A DNA stretch of 64,000 nt from Nannobrachium achirus (Eukaryota; Chordata; Actinopteri; Myctophiformes; Myctophidae), in the NCBI GenBank assembly GCA_963921795.1, contig OY997658.1, forward strand, positions 46,914,415-46,978,414. The letters are read 5' to 3'. A program made the translations under genes and the position numbers. The notes beneath the pieces were generated by a model. It made no database searches. It was given only the letters and a program-made list of their open reading frames with translations, and was not told where the DNA came from. This document shows positions 1 through 55,613 of the stretch, in pieces. Numbering within the stretch: the first letter of the stretch is position 1; each line of letters opens with the position of its first letter.

Positions 1-43136
<43,136 letters not shown>

Positions 43137-43550
43137 GGAGGTGGAGAGGGAAGAGAGAGGGACAGGGAGAGAAAAAAGAGGGCTTACTTTGTTTTTTCGG
43201 ACTAAAGCGGTCCCTCCCTCCTTATCCCGTTCCCTGTCCCCCATTAAGCACTTTGGTGATGGATGCAGGCAGAAAAGGAGGCTTTGCTCTCACCTCTCAA
43301 CCCCTTTCAGACCCTGTCCAGCTATACTCACCTCTACGATTCACCTCTGACCTCTCAGAGTAGGACACACTGGTTGTTGGGCTTCAGGACTGAGTGTGGA
43401 GCTGTCCCACTCCCAACAAGCCTCTCTGGAGCTTCATGAGCTCCACAACGGCACAACCACACACACACAGTAGAGGGGACCTCTCTGCCTCTTATGGAAA
43501 ATAATACAGTTTGACCTGGTCTGCATCAGTTAGTGGTCCTCTATGCATGA

Positions 43551-43563
43551 CCACACACACACA

Positions 43564-43653
<90 letters not shown>
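43551..43653. repeat. (AC)n microsatellite in 3' UTR
   Basis: About 50 AC units with one CACTCA interruption near the left end. Confidence 0.97.
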
Positions 43654-43657
<4 letters not shown>

Positions 43658-44249
43658 CTGATCTCCTGTAAACAAATCCCTTTACTGCTGTATCCAGTGT
43701 TCGATGACCGACACAGATGACACAGCGATGACAAACAGCGTGACGATGAAACAAGTAGCCATTTACGTCTTGCACTGAAATCTTAACTACTACTACTACT
43801 ACTACTATTATTATTATTATTAATATTATTATTATATTCATCATGTGTGTGGCGCTTCTGATAAAACAAACTGGTTGGTGAACTCTAGTGTTAGCTGGCC
43901 TAACGAGAAACCTGCTGTCCTGTCACGTCATTGGTTCTTTCCTCCTGATGTCCTGCCCCAATCAAGGCAGAGCCAAGGCCCCCTAAGAGCACACTGGATT
44001 GACTGGTTTGCACCTCAGGGGTGGGGACTGTTATGGTTAAAAGCCATGAATTTCTTGATGAACATATCAGATGTGTTGTCATAACCCTTGTACAGATTTG
44101 CTAGAGCGTGGAGAATGGAGTGCAGTTGTCTTAAACTGGTAAACTAGCGACCTTTCATGTTTACCACTGGAACGTTGCAAAAAACAAAACAAAAACAATA
44201 GCCATCCACATAATAGACTCTATCCACAACAGCCATTTTGGAAAGAAAT

Positions 44250-44520
44250 TGGGCCCCTTCCTTACTTCCTTCAATGGAACCAAATGGACCCGTACAGGTC
44301 CATTTGGTTCCATGTGTACCAGACCCATAACAGGCCACTTGTAACCCCCTCAAGAACACTTTGAGACCCACTGGTGTAGCAAAGTGAGACAACATGCACA
44401 ATATCAGCACCCTGACTCTGTTTGACTAGAATGGAACAGAGCCTTCATTAGTATCATTGTTAAGACCTGTAAAGGAACGTAAGGAAGCGGCCCAATTTCT
44501 TTACCATATGGCTGCTGTGC
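44250..44520. repeat. Direct repeat, copy A (with CCAAATGGACC hairpin)
   Basis: Contains caatggaaccaaatggaccc / caggtccatttggttccat and gagacccactggtgtagca, atgcacaatatcagcaccct, gaatggaacagagccttcat. The same order recurs at 46170-46460. Confidence 0.8.
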
Positions 44521-45531
44521 ATAGAGCCCATTGCTACTAGCCATGACATCCAGATATATCACTGATGCACAGTTTAATAGTCTATGACACGTGACTGCCA
44601 TTTCACCACAGGAACCCTAGTGTCCCTGTGGGTATGTCAAAGGAGGAGACCAAGTATAGACCCTTGGGGGACCATATACAGGGTTTAAGTTGTTAACTCA
44701 TAGGAGCGGGAAACGACATCAGACGTTAGCAGGGATGGCATATTGGCCTACTTTGATTTCCAATACGTGACTAACCATGTGTACTACTAACCAACAAAGA
44801 AACATTAAATTATTACAGTCGATTGAAATTTTCTACCTCAGAAACTGGCCGGTACTTTGTAGAGCCGAACAAGCACCCAGAACTTTTCTCACCTTGTATA
44901 ATATAAGTATATATGTATATCATCTGTTGAATCTACCAGTTTGCCAGTTTACAATGAACAGCCGAATGCGCCATTATTCTATGTACAGTACAATATGCAA
45001 ACACTGGCAAGAAGAGATCAGTGATTGAGTTTTAATCTTATGTGTGTTATACAAATTCAAGTCCAAAGCTTTTTAATGTGTGTGTTTTTATCTTGTTTTT
45101 ATTTTTGGTCTGCAGAGCATGGCTTGATTTCCTTACGTCTGTGTGCACTGTAGAGGATCTCTGTCTGGATTTACTTTTGAAGGAAAAGTCTATTTTGCTT
45201 TGCCCCATCTGTCACAAATCTGATATATTTTAATGATGGTCCTAGATACATAGTTTACATTATATTTGTATATATGCTGACCTTTTACAGCAATAGTGAA
45301 ACCCAGGAGTGAGAAAGATATGAGATGGTGTAGCACCATTGTTTTTGGGAGTGTTTTTGTTTTAAGTTTATTTCATCCCATTTATATCTAGAATATAATT
45401 AGTGTCCACTTTACCCAATCAAAGAAGACAATACATACTACAGGTAGATGGACTGCTGCAATATGTACATTTTATGTCTGTTGTCTCCCTTTCCTGACGG
45501 AGGGAGGCAATTGCAACAATGTCCTAACTAC

Positions 45532-45537
45532 AATAAA
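45532..45537 (+). terminator. Candidate polyadenylation signal AATAAA
   Basis: First perfect AATAAA downstream of the stop codon. Other AATAAA hexamers lie at 46586-46591 and 47115-47120. Sequence alone does not decide between them. Confidence 0.35.
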
Positions 45538-45844
45538 TATGGCAGTGCATCTAGTGGCCAATTCGGGGTGCCGTCTGCTTCAAATAACTTTATTGACATT
45601 GTCAACCAGCAGGTTTCTACCTGACACCAGGGTCAGAATTTCTAGGGAGAGACCACATCCGACCGACCAACTTCCGCAATCCAGAAGGATTGAAATGCTT
45701 TCTGGAAGAGGGCGGTTTACAAGACTACATCCAACCACTGCAGATGTACTGCACTAGTTACCATCTTGTAATAACATTCTGTAGTACTCTACCACACAGG
45801 ACATTTTATTTATTAGAAAAAGGCTCTTGCTGTAATTTAATTAG

Positions 45845-46110
45845 GGTACATTATTATTATGATTATTATTACTAGTAAGACGCCTCAGCCCTAAAGGGCG
45901 AGGTCGCGCCATGTCTGGAGATATGCTGTGAGGCCCCAAACATACTTACTAAGTTATTCTTTATGTGAAAATCCTATGACGTCTATCACATCTGACATCA
46001 TAGATACAATCCCTTTTATGCCCATACATGGAGATCCCAGATATGGGCTGTCTTCCTCCATATATGGGCATTCCCATATGAAGTCCTGTTAGATATGGGC
46101 TAAATATTGA
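45845..46110. repeat. Dispersed 'GCCCATATATGGAGATC' repeat, copy 7
   Basis: Inverted relative to copies 2 and 4: TTATTATTACTAGTAAGACG end, agggcgaggtcgc, cccttttatgcccatacatg. Confidence 0.7.
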
Positions 46111-46125
46111 TGACATCGTGATTGA

Positions 46126-46460
46126 TTGATTTATTGTACAGTGGTTCTTTAATTTCAAGGACCGCCATAAACTCTGTACAAATGGAATCAACAAATGGAA
46201 TCAAATGGACCCTTGCAGGTCCATTTGCTTCCATTTGTACACTCTGAGTTACACACCTGTATGGGGACATTTGGAACCCACTCAAGGACACTTTGAGACC
46301 CACTGGTGTAGCAGAGTGTTTCCAGTGAGCCAACATGCACAATATCAGCACCCTGACTCTGTTTGAGCAGAATGGAACAGAGCCTTCATTAGTATCATCA
46401 GTAACACCTGTGAAGGAAGTCGAAAGACACCCGGAAGTAGAACAAAATGGCTATGTGCAT
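46126..46460. repeat. Direct repeat, copy B
   Basis: About 85% alike by eye to 44250-44520, extended on the left by a CAGTGGTTCTTTAATTTC hAT-like end (46140). Confidence 0.75.
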
Positions 46461-46569
46461 ATACCCAATTCCCGTCATGTGGAAGGGGTAGACAAGCACA
46501 TGTCTCCCAAGATACACTTGAAGTCGGTAGGCAATTCTTTTCACCTGAAAGTGAGTTTCACATAGGTTT

Positions 46570-48430
46570 AGGGTTTTAACACCACAATAAATTCTGACTA
46601 GGGGCTGTGTGCACAGACATTCTTGCTCCTCGGACCTATGGCCTGAGTTATACTTGGTTGTGCATCATTTCACGTAACCAAAAATACCAGCTCACAACAT
46701 GTTGTAGGTTGTATTTTCGATGCAACACTGCAAGACTAAACTTTATTTATGTCCAAGAGGAGAGTCAGTTGTCTTAAGTCAAATGAGGAAGGTTTAGTGT
46801 GCTACTGTTAGCTTATTAACAAAGAACCCTGGCGTTTGTTGTCCACATACCTCATGCTAGATGGTTAAAGGGTAATTCTGATGTAAATTTCTTTTTTATG
46901 TTCTTATTCTAAACAAAGTGGACATTTTCGTGAATAACAGGAGTGTTTGTGAGTCATGACTTGTCATCTTGTGACATTGATTTGTTGCCAGAGGTGGCCT
47001 AAAAATCGTTTTGGGACTGGCACATTACTGGCTTTTTGCCTGCATTGCAAATCTAGACATTGTAAGTCTTAGATTTTGACATGAGCAATTTCAGGAAACT
47101 TTCTACTTTTGCAGAATAAAGGTCTATTGTGATTTAGTTAAATTCCCTTTAATGCAGAATTGTGAAGGTTGTATTTTACTGCTTGCTGGTTTAAGCATTT
47201 TTATTTATTTATTAGGTTTAAGGAATTGTTTACCAATCACCAATCATATACCTAATGTTTGTTGGAAGACTGAGTGAAGGCATTATGTAAATGTTGCTCT
47301 CCCCATGTTTTGTGTTCATTTTCGTTCATTCTAAGTTGCTGCAATCATTGTACATGTTTAACGAGATGATTATATCTGCTTGGCGAGTGTAGCACTTTAT
47401 TATTATTAGTATTGTTGTTGTTATTATTATTATTAGCAACATCCACAAACCCATGTCCATGTCTTTGCCTGTACAATAATTTGAAACTGTGGCTCTATGT
47501 ACTTTACAGAGCTAATGTCATGTTTGCAAAGGTGCACTTTAGTATTGAACTAAACCAACAAAATACTGTAAGGAAGAAACAAAGATAAATTGAATTGTTG
47601 TGCAGGAACCAAACCACCAAAATTAGGATACCGTGGTATCTGTAGTCTTGTTAGTACTACCAAGACTACACGTTTTGGCTCCTTCGGGTAGTTTAAGTTT
47701 TATATTAAACTAAAGAGTAATTTGTCCTAGTGATTTGGACAATTTGCAGACCATGGACTGTATGTTTAATTAGATAAACCTAAATGTCCACTGCACCCCA
47801 CCCTCACACACGCACGCATGCACACACTATATAATCAAAAACTTTTATTTTTATTTTTTGGTCCTAGGGGAAGTCACCTCTGGAGCATGTCAGTCACAGA
47901 AATTGGTTCAGACTAATTGAGAAAGTTGTGAACATTCCCACCTCAGAAGATCACACTTCTTGAGAAGGTTTGGCCTTTCTTTCTTCCTGTGACATCTGCT
48001 CCTGTTCAGTCATCTCTGGTGATGGCAGCTTAATTAATTTCCAGTGAGTATGTCTGCTCTTACACCTGGCAATAGACAGATGGAACTAGCCCAAACAGGT
48101 TTGAGGAGAGGACTGATAGGAAAGTAAATTGGGAATCAAACTCTGTGATGATGTGGTCCAGGCACATGCAGTGACATCAAAGGGGGCTTGGGCCCCTACC
48201 CTTTAATCCGTCTGTAAAAAGTGCCCTCTCCAGACCATGAATGCAGTTTTTACTTAAATGCAAATGCCCTCTTCCATGCCATACTTGAAGGCAGCATTCA
48301 AGATAATTGCCTTGTCCAAACTCTCCTGAAATGAATGCAGCATCTTATATTGAAGAATAGTGTGTAGAAATCCATGCCGTTACACCACATCTCCAGTATT
48401 GACTTGATTATGCTTAGTTCAGTGTGGTAT
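46570..48430. other. Intergenic segment: nothing gene-like
   Basis: AT-rich; a diverged palindrome trace at 46680-46720, an (ATT)-rich run near 47398-47435 and the 'aaagggggct' repeat at 48176-48240. No frames of note. Confidence 0.45.
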
Positions 48431-48437
48431 CAAGCAC

Positions 48438-48510
48438 CGAAAATAGCCGACCTCCAAGCTCACGTGTCGTGCTGCGACGCGTTGTGAGCTTGGAGGTCTG
48501 CTATTTTCAC
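48438..48510. repeat. CTACAAGCTCAC palindrome, copy 8 (paired CC/GG variant)
   Basis: Left arm gaaaatagccgacctccaag, right arm cttggaggtctgctattttc. Two positions differ from the usual arms (gatctac) and both are matched by complementary changes on the other arm. Confidence 0.88.
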
Positions 48511-49084
48511 CAAAATGCCCCTTAAGAAATTTCAGCCCCTGCCTCTCTCACATTCTCTGCACGTCCCTGATGTGGTTAAGAAGTGGATCAGACATGTTGT
48601 GCTTTTCGATGGTTTCTGAAGGAGCAGGAAGAAAGGTCACACTTGTAGGCAATCAAAAGGTGTTATCCAATGTTCTACCTGAATGTTTACAGGATTCTCA
48701 GTAAGCCTGAATCCTTACTGCGACTGTCACAACTCAAATGACCGGTGAGAATTATCAGCCTGGTCAAATTATTCAAATTTGCAGTGGCGGACAGTCACAG
48801 TATGAGTACACTAGAGTACTGTACTAAAATACATTTTTGGAGCATCAACAGCGACTGAAACGATTACAATTTATTTGCCTCTGGTTTGGTTAGCATCACT
48901 TTTGTAAGTGTTCTGCAACAGAAGTGTGGGTGGATCATGGCTATCCCAAGCTGATACAATAAGATGACATTGATTCTGATTTGGATCTGAATTCTACTGA
49001 TTCTGGATGCTAGTTGGTTTAAAAGCGCATGGGTGAGCTTTCCATCAAATATGTCAGCATTTGCTGACTGTGGTCACCAAACAT

Positions 49085-49330
49085 CTTGCCTTGCCACACT
49101 CACTACAAAAGGTGCTATTTGGAACCAGAAAAGGTTCTAGCTCACTTATGGCCTTTGAAAATATTCTTTATGGAACCAATTAGTACAGTTCTGTACAAAT
49201 TGTGCATGTGGTCCTTTTTTAATGTAACTAATATACAGACTATTGTGATCTTTTTAGGGGCCAGGTGTGAAACAAGATAAAGAACCTTTTTTAGCTCCAT
49301 ATTGGGACCTTTTGTTTTGGTAGGTGTCGT
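49085..49330. other. Possible AAAAGGTTCT-type MITE
   Basis: ctacaaaaggtgctatttgg near the left and ccttttgttttggtaggt at the right, with aaaaggttct and aaagaacctttt inside in inverted orientation. Ends not defined. Confidence 0.4.
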
Positions 49331-49427
49331 ATGATAGGCCTACATCCTTCACTTCAGTAACCGCTAATTGGCATAGAGCATGCTTCAAGAGAGAATAGAA
49401 CCACCCATCAAACCAAATGTATCATAG

Positions 49428-49505
49428 CCTTGCATAGCCAGACGAATCTGCCATTGCAGAGAAAAATTGCCTTTGGCAGTGCTATTTTCTGGCTATGCAA
49501 GGCTA
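49428..49505. mobile_element. Very short palindromic MITE (78 bp)
   Basis: Left TAGCCTTGCATAGCCAGA and right TCTGGCTATGCAAGGCTA are perfect inverted repeats of 18 bp, and the interior also partly pairs (ctgccattgcagag / ctttggcag). Confidence 0.8.
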
Positions 49506-49824
49506 AAAGTTTCATTAGTTAATCCCCTATCAGTCCCTTTCTGAGGCGAATATTTGGTGAAAATAGCCGATCAAAATGAGATGCTCTGTTAACTTTTTGT
49601 GTATCGTGTCCACATTTTATTCAAGAAGACATATTGAGATTTCCAGTGTTGTACCAATGATTTTTTCCCCCAGAGTAAGCTACTGTTTTTCCCTGAGTCA
49701 GTGATTGTCAGACTTGGGTTCTAACCATCTCATGTGCAGTAGCACATAGGCCTACTGTTCAATAGTCACCTCGTGGCCTGCACTGTATTGCCTGATTTCG
49801 TTGTTGCACGTCAGTTGTTGCACA

Positions 49825-49877
49825 CTGAAAATAGCAGATGTACAAGCTCACAATGCGCCGTCAATCTGCTATTTTAG
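49825..49877. repeat. CTACAAGCTCAC palindrome, copy 9 (core deleted)
   Basis: gaaaatagcagatgtacaag and ctcacaatgcg, then directly tcaatctgctatttt. Confidence 0.7.
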
Positions 49878-50077
49878 CTATTGTCGACACGCAACAAAGT
49901 ATTTATCAACTCACCTTTGCATCCACAAACAACCTTAACCCTAGTAGGCCTATGTGGATGTTGACTGATCTTATTTGACCCTGTACACTACAGGATGGTA
50001 GAATTTAGGGATTATATCCAATTGTAAACTATACATTGTACATACATTGTACAAAAGTTGTCAAAATGAAAAATGTC

Positions 50078-50137
50078 AGAAAATAGCACAACAATTCTGT
50101 GATGCATTGTTGTGAGCTTGTAGTTCGGCTATTTTTG
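50078..50137. repeat. CTACAAGCTCAC palindrome, copy 10
   Basis: gaaaatagcacaacaattc at left; gcattgttgtgagcttgtag and ttcggctattttt at right. Two more half copies follow at 50168-50216 and 50280-50318. Confidence 0.65.
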
Positions 50138-50318
50138 CTATGACGGAAGCTGTTTGCATCATTTTTTTTGATGCTTTGTGAGCTTGTACAGTAGCCTATC
50201 AACTATTTTTGCTATATCATATGATGATGGGGTGTGTATGGTTTAAGCGCTTAACCACTTAAGCGCTGTTTTGTTCAATTTTGTGACGCATTGAGAGCTT
50301 GTAGAACTACAATTTTTT

Positions 50319-51080
50319 GTCTACAATGATTGATTGATTTGAATACTTTATTAGAAGTTTGCATAGGAACAGGTACAGTAGCCTACAGTTCACTGATACA
50401 AGGTCAACTAAAAGGATAAAGACCACAACAAAGCTGTTAGGCTTGTTTGCATTGGGGTCCCTTGACTCCCTTTGAACTCAATTCATACATGATGTGCCCA
50501 AAATAGTGGTCAATGGCTATTCCATTCTGCTGAGCTCTTTTCATCTCTGATCAACTTTCTATGAAGCACGACAGACACGTTCCCAAATATTTGTAGGTAT
50601 ATTTGCAGCACTTGGGGGTTGTTTTGGTACAGTTTACACAACACTGGATCTGCTCTGTCACTCCAATTGCCTGTACATACTGTACCAACTTCTACTTGTA
50701 AAAGAATTGAAACCCTTGGCACTCATATAGCCAGCACTATGCAGAAAAACTGAAACCTTTCTTTGGCATGCTTTGAAATGCAGAATACTGTAGAGGAAAA
50801 TAAACGAAATAAATGAAGTCTGCTTTAATTTCTTAAACTAAACGTGTTCATATCTTTTTCTTTTATATATTGTTATTGCTATATGAGAATATTGTTAATA
50901 TAAAAATATAACAATAGATATGGTGGGGTGGATGATGATGATGATGATGATGATGAATACACCATCGTGCACACATTTTATTTGCTTGCTGCACTGAAGA
51001 CCAATCCGCAAATTGGGAGGCTTCTCTTTTAAACCAGTTACACATACAGAGGTTTTAAATACACTGTCACAAATCTGCAC
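50319..51080. other. Intergenic segment: nothing gene-like
   Basis: (GAT)n at 50931-50956; no element ends. Confidence 0.45.
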
Positions 51081-51084
51081 TAAA

Positions 51085-52695
51085 AAAATCAAAGGGTGCA
51101 GATGATCTCAACCATTTTTATGACATCTTAGTGCAAGCAAGTATAATTGCGTCACCGCTTGCCCACATTTTTAACTTAACACTTTCCTCAGGCAAAATTC
51201 CTGCAATGTGGAAAAATGTATTTAAAAAAAAAAAGTAATTAACGGCCAATATCAAAATTGTGCAGTCTAGCCAAGATCCTAGAATCCCTAGTCAGTTCCC
51301 AGATACGTGCATACCTGAACACAAATAACTTACTCCAACCTCAACAATCAGGTTTCAGACCAGGTCACAGCACAGGGACAGCTACAACGCTGGTCACAAA
51401 CAACATACCGGTACTAGAAGGTCTGGATAATCACCAACACTGACTGTGCAGTGTGCAGCCATCTTTATTGACCTATCTAAAGTGTTTGATACTTTGGACC
51501 ATCATATTTCATTACAGAAGCTATCCTCCATTGGCTTTGATGACCTCTCTGTCAGTTGGTTTGCAAACTATCTGACAGGGAGAACACAAGCAGTTCTCTT
51601 TTAATTAATAAAGGCGTCCCTCAGGTTTCAATTTTAGGTCCTCTTTTATTCACCCTTTATATGAATACTATTGCACTTCCCTCGACCCTCCCTGCACTGT
51701 GATGTCCATTTATATGAAGACGACATGATTTTAGATAGTACTGGCCCAACCCTTGAAGTGGCCACTGCAAAATTGCAGACTGCCTTCAATAGGTTTCAAC
51801 TGGCTCTAACTAGTCTTAAGCTGGTCTTGAACTCAGATGAAACAAAAATGTTTGGTTTTTACCAGGTCTCCAAATACAAATGCCTCTACAGGTATCTACA
51901 CTCTTAAAGAACAAATTGAACTGGTTACTTCTTACAAATATCTGGGGATTTGGCTAGATGACAAGCTCTCCATGTGGAGCACCTAACCAAAAAACTAAGA
52001 GGACAGATTGGGTTGGTCAACACTACAGAAACAGGTCTGTTTTTTCTCATGCCAGCAGAAAGACTATTGTTCAATCCGTAATAATGTCTGTGTTTGATTT
52101 TGGTGAGTTGCTGCACATGCATGCTTCAAAGTTCACGCTCCACGCTAAAGCCGCTTGATGCTGTATACCACAGTGCCCTGCGGTTTATCATGGCGATGGT
52201 CTTACCCATCATTGCGTGTTATATGAAAAAGTGGGATGGCCATCTCTCGCAGTTCATAGAGAGCAACATGGTATGTTATTTATTTATAAGGCCTTGTGTG
52301 GTAAGCTTCCTTTGTACCTATCCTCGCTTTTAGATCTAAAGGTCACTGGACAATCAACACGGCAGGCACATATTAGATTTACCTGTCCACGTATGAACAG
52401 TGAGCAAGGAAAGACTGCCTTCATTTATTATGCTCCAAATAAAATGGGACAAACTTCAGGACTCTCTGAAACTGGCTCGATTGGTCTCAATAGACATTTA
52501 AAGTGTTTTTTAGGACACTTGGTTGATAGTGTATGTACCTGCTTCACGTAAAAACTGTTTATGTGCATTTCTGATATTGTATTATGATTCAATTTCTTGA
52601 TATTGATGTTTTTCATTGCTGTATTGTGTTTTTATGCTGTGATCAGGGCCTCCTTGAAAAAGAGAGAGGGCTCCCCTGAATAAATAAAGGAAAAA
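51085..52695 (+). pseudogene. Decayed L2-like LINE, reverse transcriptase to 3' end
   Basis: Plus-strand translation in changing frames gives KSKGADDLNHFYDILVQAS, LSSGKIPAMWKNV, SLAKILESLVSSQIRAYLN, QQSGFRPGHST, IFIDLSKVFDTLDHH, GVPQVSILGPLLFTLYMN, the catalytic box as LYEDDMI (usually YADD), SYKYLGIWLDDKLS, KVGWPSLAVHREQH and finally LVDSVCTCFT. It ends near 52695 with ctcccctgaataaataaagg. Many stops and frameshifts; an Ala-to-Glu change sits in the catalytic box. Not functional. Confidence 0.88.
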
Positions 52696-52749
52696 GAAAG
52701 ACAAGAAAGACATGCAATGCAGTTGATTTCTGCAGGCCCTGTCTGTCTG

Positions 52750-52822
52750 ACACACACACACACACACACGCACACACACACACACACACGCACACGCACA
52801 CGCACACGCACACGCACACACA
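52750..52822. repeat. (CA)n with CACG interruptions
   Basis: About 35 CA/CG units. Confidence 0.95.
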
Positions 52823-53129
52823 GAAGAGAAGAAAAACATTGAAAACACTGTAACAGAGGTGGGTGAATGTGTGTCATGGTCCTGGTCGACAGTCAGAACG
52901 GGTGTTGTTGACTATTTGATTGAGCTTGCTTTGGAAGCAGGGGTTATCAATGTGTTCGTACATGGACAAATGTGTCCGTGACAGAGATTCGGTCTTGTAT
53001 GTGGCAAATCTTCGATTTTCTGTTTTACACACCATTGTATTATTGTCTGAATGTCAAGTCTCCAGGATTTCTATGTAAGACACTGATTTACTTTGACTCC
53101 ATGGTACAGGCACATTAGGAGTCCACTAG

Positions 53130-53260
53130 CACAGTGGTTCTCAAACATTGTATTTTCAAGAACCCCCATAATAATAATAATAATAATAATAGTACAATTT
53201 ACAATTTAGGCATTTGGCAGACTCTTAATCCAGAGCGATTTACAATAAGGGGGTACAATA
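53130..53260. mobile_element. hAT-like end plus SINE-tail fragment
   Basis: cacagtggttctcaaacatt (53131) followed by (AAT)n (53169-53191) and ggcatttggcagactcttaa / tccagagcgatttacaat, a widespread fish SINE/LINE tail. Confidence 0.55.
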
Positions 53261-55279
53261 GGGGGGTAAAGGTTTGGGGCCTATTGAGGAAATACCCCAA
53301 AAATCTGCTTTAGCATGTGAGGGGTCAAACTAGGGGTGTTTAATGATTCTGAATCCATTGCAAGCATTTGTTTTGCATGAAAAACATTCCTTGGGCTAAA
53401 AACGGCCCCCACAAAACTGTGAAAAGTGATGACTGGACTGTGAAAAGTGGTGACTTGCCAGCTTTAGGTCAATGCAAAACATACATTAACTATGATTTAT
53501 TTTTAGACCTGTTAAGCCAACCAGCAGCACAAAGTGCATGTCATAACACAGAGATTACACATAAACAGCGAGTGCAGGCAGCAAATGATAATGCACGACT
53601 GTATAACATAACATGAATACGGAAACAATATCTATATAAATGTTACAGTATAAAAATATAGGCTCTAAGCAAATTGACTAACAAAAATGGAGACAGGAGT
53701 TGCTGTTCAGTCGTCTGCAATGTGTATTAAAAAAAACATGTAGAACCATCAAGCAGAACTTTGGGGTAGGCTATAGTTACAAATTCATTGTAGATAAAAT
53801 TTGATATTTCAGTTGAAATAAATCTTCTCATTCATTGCACACCTCAAATCCTTGACAGATAGGCCTTGGCTTATAATTTATAAGGCCTATAGTTGAAGTT
53901 TACCATTTTGGCCACTAGATGGGGATGCCAACCTAGATTTAGGTTGAGGTGAACCTATGGGTGTGAAATACACTGCAGCCAGGGGCTGCTCGAAATACAC
54001 ACTCGCTGATTCTGTTTTTAAATAAATTACATCATTATGATAATAATTTTAACTAAATTAAATTAAAAATGTGTATAAGATCCCTAGAGCCATTTCAATA
54101 ATACAATAATAATATCGTTCTTGTTAAGGCTGTTAATGCTGTTTGTAGGCTCTGCTCTGTAGCCTCTTATTGGCCAGTTTGTTCAATTAGTTTGAATTTC
54201 TCTTTTAGCACTTTTATTATTAATGGAGCGGTTTGCTGCCATTTGTGAATTTATGCAAAAGAAAAAAACAAGAAAAGAAAAAACGCTCCATTCCCATTGA
54301 AATGCATTGGCAGCATCCGCCTTCATAAGTAGAATAAAAAGTGCGCGTGCACGCAGATTCCAGAAAGCAATTATTTGTGTCGCATAAAAACAACAAAACA
54401 GTTTCTTTCTTGTAGTTTTTCCACGTAACTTAAATTGATACCGGGTTTACTTTTACGACTAAAAAAATCCACTTCAACAACTTCGTCAAGTTGTTCGCAC
54501 TTTTTTTATTTCCTCGAATAAGGATAATTCTTCGTCTCACTGATTCATTTTATTTGGTAGGATCTCGCTGGGTTTGAGTGGCCGTATTCAGAGCATGTCC
54601 CTGTCTGTCAGTGATTGGACTAGGCCTACCTGTATGGATTGGACCCGCACTGTCCCGTAAAAGGAGTCAAACTCATTCAATGGACGGGCCGCTTGTCCGT
54701 CCAAGCGTGGAGTGACGATCAAACGGGGCAAAGTAAATCTCATGGCTCGAAGGGACAGTCGCGCTGTGATTGGTTAGGTGGTAGGAAAAAACAGACTCAA
54801 AATCTCCATCCATCCATCCATTCATTCATCATTCATACATAGTCAGTCACTATATTAATAATATACATGATATAATATCCTATTGTGAACAGAATAAATT
54901 GCTAAATATGATCGAACAACATGATACATGACATCACGTGGATGAATAATAATACCTACAATTAAATAAACGTTCTAGCCTACTAAGCCTAGGTGGCAAC
55001 TTGCAACATTGTGCAATATAGGCTACTATAGCCTTAACATGAAGCAAATACAGCAGTGTCTCAATGTAAGGCAATAAATACCACAGTAATACCACATTAT
55101 AAATAATTATACCACAATTCAACAATTCATTGAGACATTAAGACAGGGTAAATTAGGGTAAAATAAAATAAAACATTACAGGTGTCAACACATTGCACAT
55201 TTATATGACAGCTATCAGTTGCCTATCTGCGATAACAGCTCTGTTGTTAACTCTAGTTTTAAAGAAATGTGTGATGATG
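53261..55279. other. Intergenic segment: nothing gene-like
   Basis: AT-rich. Short (CATC)n run at 54808-54826. A moderately CpG-containing patch at 54595-54780 with one attgg motif is not enough to call a promoter. Confidence 0.45.
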
Positions 55280-55560
55280 TGATGTGAGAATGAGATGGCA
55301 CTATATCGTCCCTCCGGGCTATGGGATCGTGACTCCACGGATTCGGGAATCTCAGGGCATGGGCGTTTTCGCGTGCGGGACTGACCGGGGTGCAACGATT
55401 GGACGGAAACGCCGTCGTATGCATCCATTCAAGCTTTACGATTGGCCAAATCCTACCGCCAATCACCAATCTCGGCACTCGATTGGAGAGGAGCCCGGCG
55501 GTGGGGGCGTGGAACAGCAAGTTTGCGGTCACTGCACTGAGGGCGGACCAGTGTGGTGAC
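55280..55560 (+). promoter_or_regulatory. CpG-rich promoter candidate with CCAAT cluster and GC box
   Basis: CpG density rises sharply over the surrounding DNA. It contains ATTGG at 55398-55402, 55441-55445 and 55482-55486, CCAAT at 55459-55463 and 55466-55470, and GTGGGGGCGTGG at 55501-55512. The spacing, with the CCAAT group upstream of a GC box and transcribed-looking sequence with a splice donor downstream, suits a TATA-less + strand promoter starting about 55530-55560. It lies ~12 kb after the kcnh2 stop, so it would serve a separate gene. Confidence 0.55.
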
Positions 55561-55613
55561 AGCGAAGCTTGGAGACTCCCGACTAAAACTGTCCAGAAAA
55601 CATTCAACAAACG
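55540..55613 (+). other. Candidate non-coding first exon
   Basis: Sequence after the promoter ends CAACAAACG|GTGAGT (GT at 55614-55615), a strong donor. No ATG with a convincing frame lies in it, so it would be 5' UTR. The following 150 bp stays GC-rich (GCGGCGGCCGCCGC at 55687). No spliced partner is identified; one candidate acceptor is at 63699-63700. Confidence 0.4.

Larger units (their letters stand above)
43137..45552 (+). other. kcnh2: Probable 3' UTR of the kcnh2-like gene
   Basis: Non-coding sequence after the stop. It holds an (AC)n (43551-43653), an (ACT)n-(ATT)n tract (43786-43836) and a repeat at 44250-44520 that recurs at 46170-46460. The end is uncertain: no AATAAA occurs before 45532, though ATTAAA is at 44804-44809. 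Confidence 0.5.

Noticed and set aside
51258..52551. A functional reverse transcriptase gene
   Set aside because: Frame changes and stops occur throughout and the catalytic box is altered; it is a dead LINE copy.
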